This document shows, one piece after another, positions 37,455 to 45,627 of a DNA stretch of 64,000 nt. The notes beneath the pieces are model-generated. The model was given only the letters and a program-made list of their open reading frames with translations. It did not search any database and was not told the origin of the DNA. The DNA is taken from the NCBI GenBank assembly GCA_023428135.1, contig JAEYZG010000024.1, positions 52,828 through 116,827 on the forward strand, written 5' to 3'. Position numbers and translations under genes: made by a program. Position 1 is the stretch's first letter, and every line of letters begins with the position of its first letter. This DNA is from Bacteroidota bacterium (lineage in GTDB: Bacteria > Bacteroidota > Bacteroidia > Cytophagales > Cytophagaceae).

Positions 37455-40364
37455 TTACAATTTTGTTAGTTTATGTATACGTACCCCTTTAGAATTTGAG
37501 ATTTTAAGGAAATATAATCCGCTGCTAACTTCAGATATGGAATAGGATTTGGTACCTGTGAAAGATTCAGATAAAGTTTTTAAAGACTCACCTTTTTCAT
37601 TCAATATCTCCACTGATAGAATCAAATCATCTGCAGATCCTGATTCAATGAAGATGAGATCAGATGCAGGGTTAGGATAAATTTTTACTTTTGCCTCAGC
37701 TTCTTCTATATTATTAATGGAAGTATTTATGCCATCTTTGAAGTTCTGCTCAGTCAGGCTTGTTGTGAGATTAGAAAACTGAATTGGAAAGAAAGTGTAG
37801 CCAGCCTTTGATGCCTGAATTACCCCATTCCAACCTCTTGGATATCTGAATTCATAATAGCCGGATGCATCTGTCAAGAATTGTCCCCCGTTACCTTGGT
37901 TGGTAATAAAACTAAAATCATAATTGGTTTTATCTATACCAATTGCTGTTCCATTGTTGTATTTAGCTGAGTCACAAAACCAATAGTATTCCCCGGATCC
38001 TGATGCTGTTACAGAAATGGTATATTCCTGTCCAGGTATCAGATTCAAGGCAGGTATAAAGGGTGCACTTACCCAATTTGTAGCTTTGCTAATGGAAGAA
38101 GGAACAATTGTTTGGGTTCCTATAATTTCGTTTTCCTTTTTTATTTGAACGTTAATCGTTTGTGTAGGAGTACCATTTTTAATAAGGGCTAACTGAACCT
38201 GGGAAAGAGTGTTTGCTGTGGGAATGAATGTTTGGGATAACTCATATTCCTTTCTAATCCCGTAGCCAATTTTAGTTGAGGTCTGACTTTGATCAACTGT
38301 TAAAGGCTCTCCCCAGTTTACTGTTGTATTAGTCAAGGGGATGTTATTAGTGGAATAAACATAACCTGACACTTTAACGGGTGAGTAGAGCACAAAATCC
38401 TGATTCGAAAGATTATTAGCAACAGAGGTCAATACTTTGGAAGGTGATGGTTGATATAAAGTATTGAGACTTGCTAGCGATAGTTCACCTGAATAGCCGG
38501 CATTGATCCAGCATTCATAGTATCCGCTTTCATCAGGTTTTAATTCAGTGCCATTTCCTTTGTAGGTTATGAATGTATAATCTGCATTCTCCACTATGTC
38601 TGATTCACCTCTGGTATAGGCAGAAGGATAACCTAGAGACCAGGATATTTCTGAGTCATCCGCACTTACGAGGATTGTATATTCTTTTTCCGGACTGACT
38701 TTAATGATGGGAAAAAATGAGGCTGATACAAACGAACTTTTACTTTTAATTTCCGCATTGGGAATTGTATCTCTTCCTATCACTGTTCCTGTGTTATCGG
38801 TTATCTCTACATATACATCTTTTGTGGAACCGGCAGATTTATTAAGCATCAGATCTATTTTACCCAGAAAGTCTCCCGAAGGTTTAAAAGATTGTTTTTT
38901 GGGAGCCAGGCTTAGCGAAATTGTAAAGTTATCCTCCGTTTGAGCCTGATCCGGCACAATTGTTTCTCCCAATTTAAGAATAGCATTGGCAAGTGGTTTT
39001 CCTGTTTCGTCTGTGATGGTTCCGCTAATTTTATAGTATTGGTAATCGATTTTGAATATGTTGTCAGTAAAATCATATACGGAAGGATCAGATAGACTTG
39101 TTATCTTTAGCCTGTACAGATCTCCTAACATTGATTCTGTTGGTGTCCAAGAAAATGTTTTGGAGGATGCTTCAACATTGGATGTTAAAGTTTCCTTTAA
39201 TACTCCATTTTGGAAAAGTTCTATTTTAACATTACCGCTAATGTTAGTTTGCCAGGTGATGTTAGTGGCTATTCCGAATTTCACAGAGCTTGGGGGAGAA
39301 TTCAATGTGATATTTCCGGATGTGTTTAATTTGAGAGAAGAAGCGAGGTTACTGATGTTGATTGTGCCTTTACCTTCTGTAGCTTCGTAAAAGTTGTAAA
39401 TACTCTTATCGTCATTAGTATTTCCTGCAAACCAAGTCACCTGATCACTAATATCCATCCATTCCGTTTCATTGAGTGGTGTATTTGAGATGAGCACAAA
39501 CAAAACCTTAAAATCTTTCTGGGAGCTTAAATAATCGGGGGTTCTGGCCCCTAGTTTAGCAACAAGACTGCTGCCGTTATATGTCTCTCTTGTTCCAGCT
39601 ACAAATTCAAAGGTCTCACCTACAGGAGTCACAGAGGTAATATCTCTGAACAGATCAAAGGTAGGAACTTCGCTAGCCGGTATCATACCCATAAGGTAAA
39701 GTTCCAGTTTACTATATGGTTGTGAATTACCACCATTAACGTTTACTCCGAATTGTTTTACGCTATATCTGTTGGGATCTCCGTTTATGTTTGTTTTTAA
39801 TGTACTTTGATCAAAACCTCCTAATTGGCCGGGACTTGATCCTCCTGTAAACCCCCAATGACCATCAAAGTTGTTGTCAGGTCCGGAAGCAGGGTCGTAA
39901 ATACCTGTCTGTAAAGCATAATTGCCCCAGTTATGCATGAACTCATGTAGAGTAGGTCCATACATAAGCCCGGATCTGTATGGTATGTGCATTATCCCTT
40001 GCAGTTTTCCTGATGAACCATAATTGCTCGAAGAAGAATAAATGGACCTTCCGATTCCTAAAGTATTGTTGGCTATGCCTGCAAATTTTCCATAGTAAGG
40101 TATGGTGGTAGGACGGCTTTGCTCATTTGATATGAAGAAAATGAAATCGAAGTCATCGTTAAATTTGTTGTATATTCTTTTCGTCATAGTCTGTCGGATG
40201 GCATCATTGCTAAACCCGTCTTCTGTAATCCAGGTATTGTATTCCTGGGGAGTGAGCTCCATGATAGCAAACTTACTTTGGTAATCGAGCCCAAGGTTTA
40301 CCTGACTATAGATTGGGCCTAATGCTAAAACAGCTAAAAGAATTGTAAAAATGATTTTTTTCAT
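37455..40364 (-). CDS. Type IX-secreted HExxH protein with duplicated nested beta domains
   Basis: A 969-residue exported protein. A signal peptide covers residues 1-20. The N-terminal region (about 21-340) has the zincin motif H-E-F-M-H at 140-144, with His169 (D-G-H-W-G-F) a possible third ligand, so a metalloprotease is likely but not certain. An Ig-like segment covers about 355-440. Two copies of a carboxypeptidase-regulatory-like domain follow (about 444-660 and 663-876), each interrupted by a 130-residue jelly-roll-like insert. Residues about 892-969 are a type IX sorting domain (K-I-Y-P-N-P-A-S-D). A cell-surface or released enzyme is inferred; substrate unknown. Confidence 0.8.
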   Translation of the reverse strand: MKKIIFTILLAVLALGPIYSQVNLGLDYQSKFAIMELTPQEYNTWITEDGFSNDAIRQTMTKRIYNKFNDDFDFIFFISNEQSRPTTIPYYGKFAGIANNTLGIGRSIYSSSSNYGSSGKLQGIMHIPYRSGLMYGPTLHEFMHNWGNYALQTGIYDPASGPDNNFDGHWGFTGGSSPGQLGGFDQSTLKTNINGDPNRYSVKQFGVNVNGGNSQPYSKLELYLMGMIPASEVPTFDLFRDITSVTPVGETFEFVAGTRETYNGSSLVAKLGARTPDYLSSQKDFKVLFVLISNTPLNETEWMDISDQVTWFAGNTNDDKSIYNFYEATEGKGTINISNLASSLKLNTSGNITLNSPPSSVKFGIATNITWQTNISGNVKIELFQNGVLKETLTSNVEASSKTFSWTPTESMLGDLYRLKITSLSDPSVYDFTDNIFKIDYQYYKISGTITDETGKPLANAILKLGETIVPDQAQTEDNFTISLSLAPKKQSFKPSGDFLGKIDLMLNKSAGSTKDVYVEITDNTGTVIGRDTIPNAEIKSKSSFVSASFFPIIKVSPEKEYTILVSADDSEISWSLGYPSAYTRGESDIVENADYTFITYKGNGTELKPDESGYYECWINAGYSGELSLASLNTLYQPSPSKVLTSVANNLSNQDFVLYSPVKVSGYVYSTNNIPLTNTTVNWGEPLTVDQSQTSTKIGYGIRKEYELSQTFIPTANTLSQVQLALIKNGTPTQTINVQIKKENEIIGTQTIVPSSISKATNWVSAPFIPALNLIPGQEYTISVTASGSGEYYWFCDSAKYNNGTAIGIDKTNYDFSFITNQGNGGQFLTDASGYYEFRYPRGWNGVIQASKAGYTFFPIQFSNLTTSLTEQNFKDGINTSINNIEEAEAKVKIYPNPASDLIFIESGSADDLILSVEILNEKGESLKTLSESFTGTKSYSISEVSSGLYFLKISNSKGVRIHKLTKL

Positions 40365-40479
40365 AGTTGAAGTTTTATTCTAAAAAAGTGAATGTTATTT
40401 GTTTAAAGGTATAAGTTATAAATGGAATTTAAAAAAAACGAATGCTAAAGCTTTATTTTAAAGTTGATTATGGGGTTTT

Positions 40480-40977
40480 GTGACAATAGTTTGTGATACC
40501 GACAATTCAGGTTTAGGTCAAATTTACCACCATACTGAAATTGGTTTTGATATCGCAGCAATAAAAAGAATTTTTACAGATGATTGTCCTGGATCAATTA
40601 TGAAGAATGTTATACAACAAGGCCTTCCACAGATAAAGTATCCTCGTGCATCGATTGTTCAGATATTACAGAACCTGTTGAGCAACTCCATTAAATATAT
40701 GGATAAGCCTAATCCATTAATAACCATTTCCTATTTTGAAAAAGAAAGTTATTACACCATTTGTGTAACGGATAATGGAATGGGAATACCTCAGGAAAGA
40801 TTGAAAGAAATATTCAATTTATTTGAAGTCGCTCATTCCGGCAGGTATGATATAGAAAGTCACGGCATTGGATTAACCATCGTAAAACAGCTTGTAGAAG
40901 AAAACGTGGGTAGCATATGGGTTGACAGTACATTGGGAGAAGAAACTAAATTCCAGTTTACTGTTCCTAAGAATTAG
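40480..40977 (+). pseudogene. Histidine kinase remnant (ATPase domain only)
   Basis: Only a HATPase_c domain is present: N box L-L-S-N-S-I-K-Y, G1 D-N-G-M-G-I-P, G2 G-I-G-L-T-I-V-K-Q-L-V. There is no H-box, dimerisation helix, sensor or membrane segment. A TGA at 40465-40467 blocks extension upstream in frame, and the only early start is a GTG at 40480 that falls in the lead-in to the ATPase domain. No response regulator is adjacent. The fragment ends normally. It reads as the 3' remainder of a PAS-type kinase gene; an orphan ATPase is possible but less likely. Confidence 0.6.
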
Positions 40978-41163
40978 ATTATTTTCAATAGTCGGAAGGC
41001 CTTCCTTAATACATTTTGAGAGCATAGTATCCTGCCTTTTGAGGTAAAGATGTATAAGCAACTAAAATTTGATGGAAAAGCCTTCCAACCATTTGGGGAT
41101 AGCAAGAAATGCTGTGGCATTTTAAGCCTTTCTTTGGGACATTCCTAAGATGCCCCCCCTTCA

Positions 41164-42237
41164 TCATTTGATTTCATTCATTTCTTTAACTATAGTTTCG
41201 ATCAGAGTTTGGGCATCTCGGTATTTTAATAACGAAGCTGATTGTCCTGCCCAATAAGATTTAAAGTCAGGATTGTTGTCTGCTCCTGGTGGATATGCTT
41301 TTAAGTGATTCATAAATTTCCCCTGTAATGGATAAGGAGCTAATAAATGTTCACTTTGTTTTAACTCGTCTGTTAGTCTATTACGTATTCCTCTCGAAAG
41401 CCTGCCTGTAAAGACTTTTGTAAGAGTTGTGTACTTTGCATTTTCTGTAAATAATTTGTCTTTATGGTCTTGTGAAGCGTTTGATTGTGATGTTGCTAAA
41501 AAGGCACTGCCCATTTGAACAGCATCTGCTCCTAATGTTAATGCCGCTTTTACTCCCCGGGCATCAGCAATACCACCAGCGGCAATGACAGGAATTTTAA
41601 CATTGTCTGCAACCTGGGGAATAAGTGAAAATGTGCCCGTTAAAGAATTTTCAGCAGAACTTAAAAATGAAACACGATGTCCGCCAGCTTCAAAGCCTGT
41701 GGCAATTACTGCATCCACTCCTGCATCCTCTAAAGCGACGGCCTCGTCAACAGTGGTGGCGGTTCCAACAGTTTTTATGTTCAGATACTTACACTTTTCT
41801 ATTATGATATTGGATGGAATTCCATAAACGAAACTAAATACAGCTGGCTTAGCTTCAAAGATAGCTTCTATTTGTTCTTCAAATTTAGGTCCCAGGTTGC
41901 TTGGCCTTTCTGGTATGGGTATGCCTAATTCATTGAAATAGGGTTTAAATAATTCGCATAATTGGGTATAAGCATCATCTGTATAATTTTCCAGGCCTTC
42001 ATCTCTGTCACTTACCCATAAATTAATGTTGAATGGTTTATCGGTGAATTTTCTTATTTCGTTACAAGTTTCAATTATTTCTTTAGCTGAAAAAGGCTGA
42101 CCTCCGAAAGAACCTAATCCACCTGCATTTGAAACTGTACTTGTAAGTTTAACAGATGAAAGACCTCCTCCAAAAGGCCCTTGTACTATTGGATAATGGA
42201 TACCTAATAGGGTTGTAAGTTTTGTTTTATTCCACAT
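41164..42237 (-). CDS. Nitronate monooxygenase family flavoprotein
   Basis: FMN TIM-barrel enzyme of the 2-nitropropane dioxygenase family that oxidises alkyl nitronates such as propionate 3-nitronate. The 357 residues show P-I-V-Q-G-P-F-G-G-G at the N-terminus, the catalytic histidine in G-F-E-A-G-G-H-R, and the FMN phosphate loop P-V-I-A-A-G-G-I-A-D-A-R-G-V ... G-A-D-A-V-Q-M-G-S-A-F-L. It lies 110 bases downstream of the YceI gene on the same strand, third in the Crp - YceI - NMO series, so it may respond to the same regulator. Confidence 0.88.
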   Translation of the reverse strand: MWNKTKLTTLLGIHYPIVQGPFGGGLSSVKLTSTVSNAGGLGSFGGQPFSAKEIIETCNEIRKFTDKPFNINLWVSDRDEGLENYTDDAYTQLCELFKPYFNELGIPIPERPSNLGPKFEEQIEAIFEAKPAVFSFVYGIPSNIIIEKCKYLNIKTVGTATTVDEAVALEDAGVDAVIATGFEAGGHRVSFLSSAENSLTGTFSLIPQVADNVKIPVIAAGGIADARGVKAALTLGADAVQMGSAFLATSQSNASQDHKDKLFTENAKYTTLTKVFTGRLSRGIRNRLTDELKQSEHLLAPYPLQGKFMNHLKAYPPGADNNPDFKSYWAGQSASLLKYRDAQTLIETIVKEMNEIK

Positions 42238-42347
42238 TGTCTTGATAGGTTAAATATTGATTGATTAACAAGTGCTGAAAGGTAGTTCCTGAAACATCTG
42301 CCACAGGATCTGTTTTGGTCACATTGGTCTTTTATATGATCGCACTA

Positions 42348-42872
42348 TTATAGCTTTCCGACAAGTTTGAACTGTAAAACAAAATCATCATAAATTAATT
42401 TATCGCCCAGATTGTCAATAAATTTTCCAGATCCATATCGAATGTTGTACAATGTTCTGTCAATAACTATTTCGCCTAATGAATGAAGGAAGTCTGTAAA
42501 TATTTCAACCGTAGAAATAAAGATAACCGGATGTGAAATATCTTTGATCGTTAGTATTCCGCTAATCTTATATTTGTTCAACTCAATTTGTTTTGCATTA
42601 GTAATTACGAGTTTTGAAGTACTGAATTTATCTACCGCAAAAAAATCATCATTTTTAAGGTGAGCTAAAAATTCATCGTGTGTCTTTGAGTCTTCAATAT
42701 CGGTGATTGTAATTGATGTCATATCAATTTGAATTTCACCTCCTGAAATAGTATTGTCTTTAAATTCAATAAAGCCATTTGAGACCTTGATACTGCCAGT
42801 GTGTAAGCCTAATACCTTTTTGCCGGTCCAGTTTACATTACAACTTGCTTGTTGCATTTGAAATTTTGCCAT
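42348..42872 (-). CDS. YceI-like family protein
   Basis: Lipocalin-like barrel of the YceI family, which binds isoprenoid-type lipids. The frame extends to an upstream methionine (42902), but the start M-A-K-F-Q-M-Q-Q-A at 42872 fits the family better and gives 174 residues with no signal peptide, so this member looks cytoplasmic. The family core G-x-H-T-G-S-I-K-V-S-N-G and D-M-T-S-I-T-I-T-D, L-K-N-D-D-F-F-A-V-D-K-F and G-I-L-T-I-K-D-I-S-H-P-V are all present. A CRP-type palindrome lies upstream, between it and the regulator gene. Confidence 0.85.
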   Translation of the reverse strand: MAKFQMQQASCNVNWTGKKVLGLHTGSIKVSNGFIEFKDNTISGGEIQIDMTSITITDIEDSKTHDEFLAHLKNDDFFAVDKFSTSKLVITNAKQIELNKYKISGILTIKDISHPVIFISTVEIFTDFLHSLGEIVIDRTLYNIRYGSGKFIDNLGDKLIYDDFVLQFKLVGKL

Positions 42873-42931
42873 ATAATTTTTAATTAAAAGTTTATGGCAC
42901 AAAGTTCTATTGGAATGGGCAATTGGTAAAG

Positions 42932-42967
42932 GACATACATCACGAGTTTTTTGTGATGTATGTCACA
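42932..42967 (-). promoter_or_regulatory. CRP-type operator TGTGA-N6-TCACA plus inverted half copy
   Basis: TGTGATGTATGTCACA at 42952-42967 is an exact match to the palindrome recognised by E. coli CRP-type helices. The 12-base piece GTGATGTATGTC (42953-42964) recurs inverted at 42932-42943 with a 9-base spacer. The site begins directly after the stop of the Crp/Fnr-family gene and lies 80-95 bases before the YceI start, placing it well for control of YceI and the following monooxygenase gene. Confidence 0.7.
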
Positions 42968-43540
42968 CTATTTTGAAGGAGAGTTTAGCCGGCTTAAGGT
43001 TTCTCTTGTAACACCTAAATAGGAGGCTATAAGTTGTTTGGGGACTTTTTGAGAAAGCTGAGGATATAATTGTAATAATTGGTCGTATTTTTCTTTAGCA
43101 TTATTGCTTAATAATGAAAGAATTCTTTGTTGCAGCGCAACGTTTCTTTTATTAGTCTTCTTTCTGAAAAAGTGTTCTATTTTGTGGATTTCAGCACAAA
43201 GCTTTTCTCTGTTATGATACGATAGACAAAGTACTTCACTATCCTCAATACAGTCGATGTTTATAGTTGCTTTTGTCTGACTATAATAAGCCTGATAGTC
43301 AGTTATCCACCAGTCTTGCATTCCAAACTGCAATATGTGTTCTTTGCCGTTTTTATCTGTAAAGTACGATTTCAAACAACCATTTAAAATGAAAAAGTCG
43401 TTGGTAACATCTTCTCCTTCCTGGATTACAAACTGATGCTTTTTATATTTCTTATTAACAAAGTGTGACAAAACATATTCAAACTCTGCATCAGTCAATT
43501 GGGTTATTTTTTCTATCTGCTGTCTTAAAATTTGGCTCAT
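42968..43540 (-). CDS. Crp/Fnr-family transcriptional regulator
   Basis: Effector-sensing dimeric regulator in 190 residues: a cyclic-nucleotide-binding-like beta roll (about 20-115), a dimer helix, and a C-terminal winged helix. The recognition helix V-T-R-E-T-L-S-R-L places Arg179, Glu180 and Arg184 as the DNA-reading residues, the same trio and spacing that read GTGA in E. coli CRP. The roll lacks the classical cAMP phosphate cassette with its Arg-Ser/Thr pair, so the signal is probably not cAMP. It heads the Crp - YceI - nitronate monooxygenase group. Confidence 0.9.
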   Translation of the reverse strand: MSQILRQQIEKITQLTDAEFEYVLSHFVNKKYKKHQFVIQEGEDVTNDFFILNGCLKSYFTDKNGKEHILQFGMQDWWITDYQAYYSQTKATINIDCIEDSEVLCLSYHNREKLCAEIHKIEHFFRKKTNKRNVALQQRILSLLSNNAKEKYDQLLQLYPQLSQKVPKQLIASYLGVTRETLSRLNSPSK

Positions 43541-43736
43541 TCACTTTGAATTTTTTACTGCCTTCGTCTGTGAAAAGTATTTTACAGGCTTGGCGCTTAC
43601 TTGCAAACAGATGTCTGTTTTTATTTCAAAATAATAGAATAATTAGACCTTTCAAAATTCATGGCGGATAAGGGCATGGGACTGGGCTTGAAAGGGTTTA
43701 CAGGACTAGTAGTAGAGTTGATTTGGTAGGAGTCCC

Positions 43737-43788
43737 GCAAGTTCATAAACTTGCTCTCATTTGTGGATTGAAGTCAGATAGACTTCAA
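43737..43788. repeat. Two-hairpin intergenic repeat, copy 1
   Basis: Hairpin GCAAGTT/AACTTGC (43737-43754), a 13-base linker, then hairpin TTGAAGTC/GACTTCAA with loop AGATA (43768-43788). Bases 43739-43780 align without gaps to 58307-58348, 34 of 42 identical by hand. It sits between the Crp gene start and the UPF0489 gene. Confidence 0.55.
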
Positions 43789-43812
43789 CCAGAAGGGGAA
43801 TAGTTGTTGTGC

Positions 43813-44514
43813 TTATGTACTTTGCTCTATTAGTTTTATCAGTTCTTCTTCTAAAAATTCAACAGTTAACTCGCTATCAAATTCTCTCTTCCATTGATCA
43901 ATCCATATTCTTTCTCTGGCAATAGATATTGCTTTTGAATTTATAATAAGTTTTGAAAAAAAACTTTTGTCAGAAACTTCAATAGATTTTTTCTGATAGA
44001 AGAAATCTAAATCAATATCTAAAATGTAATTGGTGTTCCATTCAATTGGTTTTAAGCATAATTCAAATCTCTTAATTTTTTCACTTAGAATATCTGACTC
44101 AATAGACATTTCAGGTTTTGAATAATGGGGATTAACGATAATTCTAATATTGTCATTATATTTTTCAAAATTGTCCACATTTATTAAATCTTCAATTGGG
44201 GATTTTGAACTATTATAAGAAAGTATTAATACTTTCTTAACAAATTCACAGCGAATTGCGGCATCAATATGTTCGTCATGTTTTAGTTTTTTTACTAATT
44301 CAAAATCTCCATATTTTAGCTTATTTAATAAATCTTGATTTGAGTCTAATTTTTTTGAAATACATTCTGATTGGAATGCTCTTCTAGTATCTGTGTGGTC
44401 ATCAAAAGATAAAATATTAGGTTTCGAACTTTTATATTTTGCCCAAAATTGAATTACCTCATTATGAGACTCACATATAAAAACTTCCTTTTCGTTTATT
44501 TTCTGAATGTTCAT
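43813..44514 (-). CDS. UPF0489 family protein (arginase-fold-like)
   Basis: A 233-residue protein resembling UPF0489. The acidic/histidine motifs S-F-D-D-H-T-D at residues 36-42 and D-I-D-L-D-F-F at 166-172 look like the metal-binding signatures of the arginase/deacetylase fold, so a metal-dependent hydrolase is possible. There is no signal peptide or membrane segment. It is AT-rich and has no functional partner nearby beyond the BRO-N gene upstream on the same strand. Substrate unknown. Confidence 0.65.
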   Translation of the reverse strand: MNIQKINEKEVFICESHNEVIQFWAKYKSSKPNILSFDDHTDTRRAFQSECISKKLDSNQDLLNKLKYGDFELVKKLKHDEHIDAAIRCEFVKKVLILSYNSSKSPIEDLINVDNFEKYNDNIRIIVNPHYSKPEMSIESDILSEKIKRFELCLKPIEWNTNYILDIDLDFFYQKKSIEVSDKSFFSKLIINSKAISIARERIWIDQWKREFDSELTVEFLEEELIKLIEQST

Positions 44515-44631
44515 TTTTAATTAAAAAGCTGTATACGGGTAGGTAATTGGAGAAGGGGAAAGTAATTCTATCTTTCTTTATGTTCATACGTTCGTAACAG
44601 AGTTTGCTACATCTAGTTAGGTACAAGGTTA

Positions 44632-45465
44632 TTATTTAGTTTTCTTCTTTCGTATTGATTTCTTTTCTGTCTCAGGCAAAAAATTCTGTTCTGAGACTAC
44701 CTTTTTTCCAGATTTTAATTCCAGTTCCTTTCTTGCATTTCCTGCAATCTTACCACCGGCCTTAGCTGCTTTTTTATTTTGTTCAAATCCTTGAGGGTCT
44801 GTGTTTATAACAATCTCTTTTGTTGAAGCTTCACCTAGCATAGAAAAAATCAGTTCAAGGTCTGTCATATGGTCTCTTAAGTTCTGATTTTTTAAACCTT
44901 TTACAATTTTATATTCAGATGGAGTAAGGCCAAATGTAGCTTTTGAAATTTCAGATGTAAGAATTGAATATTCTTTTTGCTCTTTTATTCCACGGTTTTT
45001 CCACTCTTCAGTAAGTTCCTCTCGTATAGCTATACTTCGAATTCTTTTTTCAATCCAGTCATCTGAATAACCTTTCAACTTGTATAGCTCTCTAGTTCTT
45101 TGTGTAGCTAATTCAGGATTTTCAATTTCATCAAGTCTTTCTGAACCTATTTTAGCCAACCATAGTTTGAAGGGTTCAGCTTTAGGAGAGGGAATAGATT
45201 GAATTATCCTTAATAGTCCTTGAGCGTTAGCACAATTTAATTTTTGTTTCCCCCCTGTTGTTTCTATCAAAAGGGGGGTGACAATTTGTCCCCACCCTTG
45301 GGAAAGCAGTTCATCCCGCTTCCTCATTTTTTTTATATAATCGGTAGGGTTGGGTGTATCTGTTAAAACTTGGACAACATCAGCAACAACAAAATACCAT
45401 TTTTGATCATTTTCATTCCAAACTGTCCTTATTTGTTTACTTTCAAATAGTTTAATGCCGCTCAT
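44632..45465 (-). CDS. BRO-N domain protein (phage antirepressor-like)
   Basis: A 277-residue protein with an N-terminal BRO domain (about 5-115: K-W-Y-F-V-V-A-D-V-V-Q-V-L-T-D, and L-L-R-I-I-Q-S-I-P-S-P-K-A-E-P-F-K-L-W-L), a DNA-binding module first seen in phage and baculovirus antirepressors, also in DinD-type proteins. The C-terminal half is helical and ends in a basic tail (K-K-S-I-R-K-K-K-T-K). Similar genes are spread through Bacteroidota genomes outside prophages; no other phage gene is nearby here. Role unknown. Confidence 0.78.
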   Translation of the reverse strand: MSGIKLFESKQIRTVWNENDQKWYFVVADVVQVLTDTPNPTDYIKKMRKRDELLSQGWGQIVTPLLIETTGGKQKLNCANAQGLLRIIQSIPSPKAEPFKLWLAKIGSERLDEIENPELATQRTRELYKLKGYSDDWIEKRIRSIAIREELTEEWKNRGIKEQKEYSILTSEISKATFGLTPSEYKIVKGLKNQNLRDHMTDLELIFSMLGEASTKEIVINTDPQGFEQNKKAAKAGGKIAGNARKELELKSGKKVVSEQNFLPETEKKSIRKKKTK

Positions 45466-45627
45466 AAGTTTTATTGTTATAGTAAAAATAATTCAAAAGC
45501 ATTTTGATAAAAGTAGATCCTATTATCAAGCATAGCAAATGTCGAATGAGTGTGTTTATTGGTTAGGTGATAGATAGTTGCTGCTGCAAGCAGTCCAATA
45601 AGGCGTTAAACGAGTTTTGATTATATC

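Noticed and set aside
43569..43586. Second CRP site upstream of the Crp/Fnr gene (TGTGAAAAGTATTTTACA)
   Set aside because: Palindromic but with eight central bases instead of six and an imperfect right half, so not counted as a site.
44632..45465. Prophage at the BRO-N gene
   Set aside because: No integrase, capsid, terminase or tail genes nearby; BRO-N genes also occur alone in Bacteroidota.
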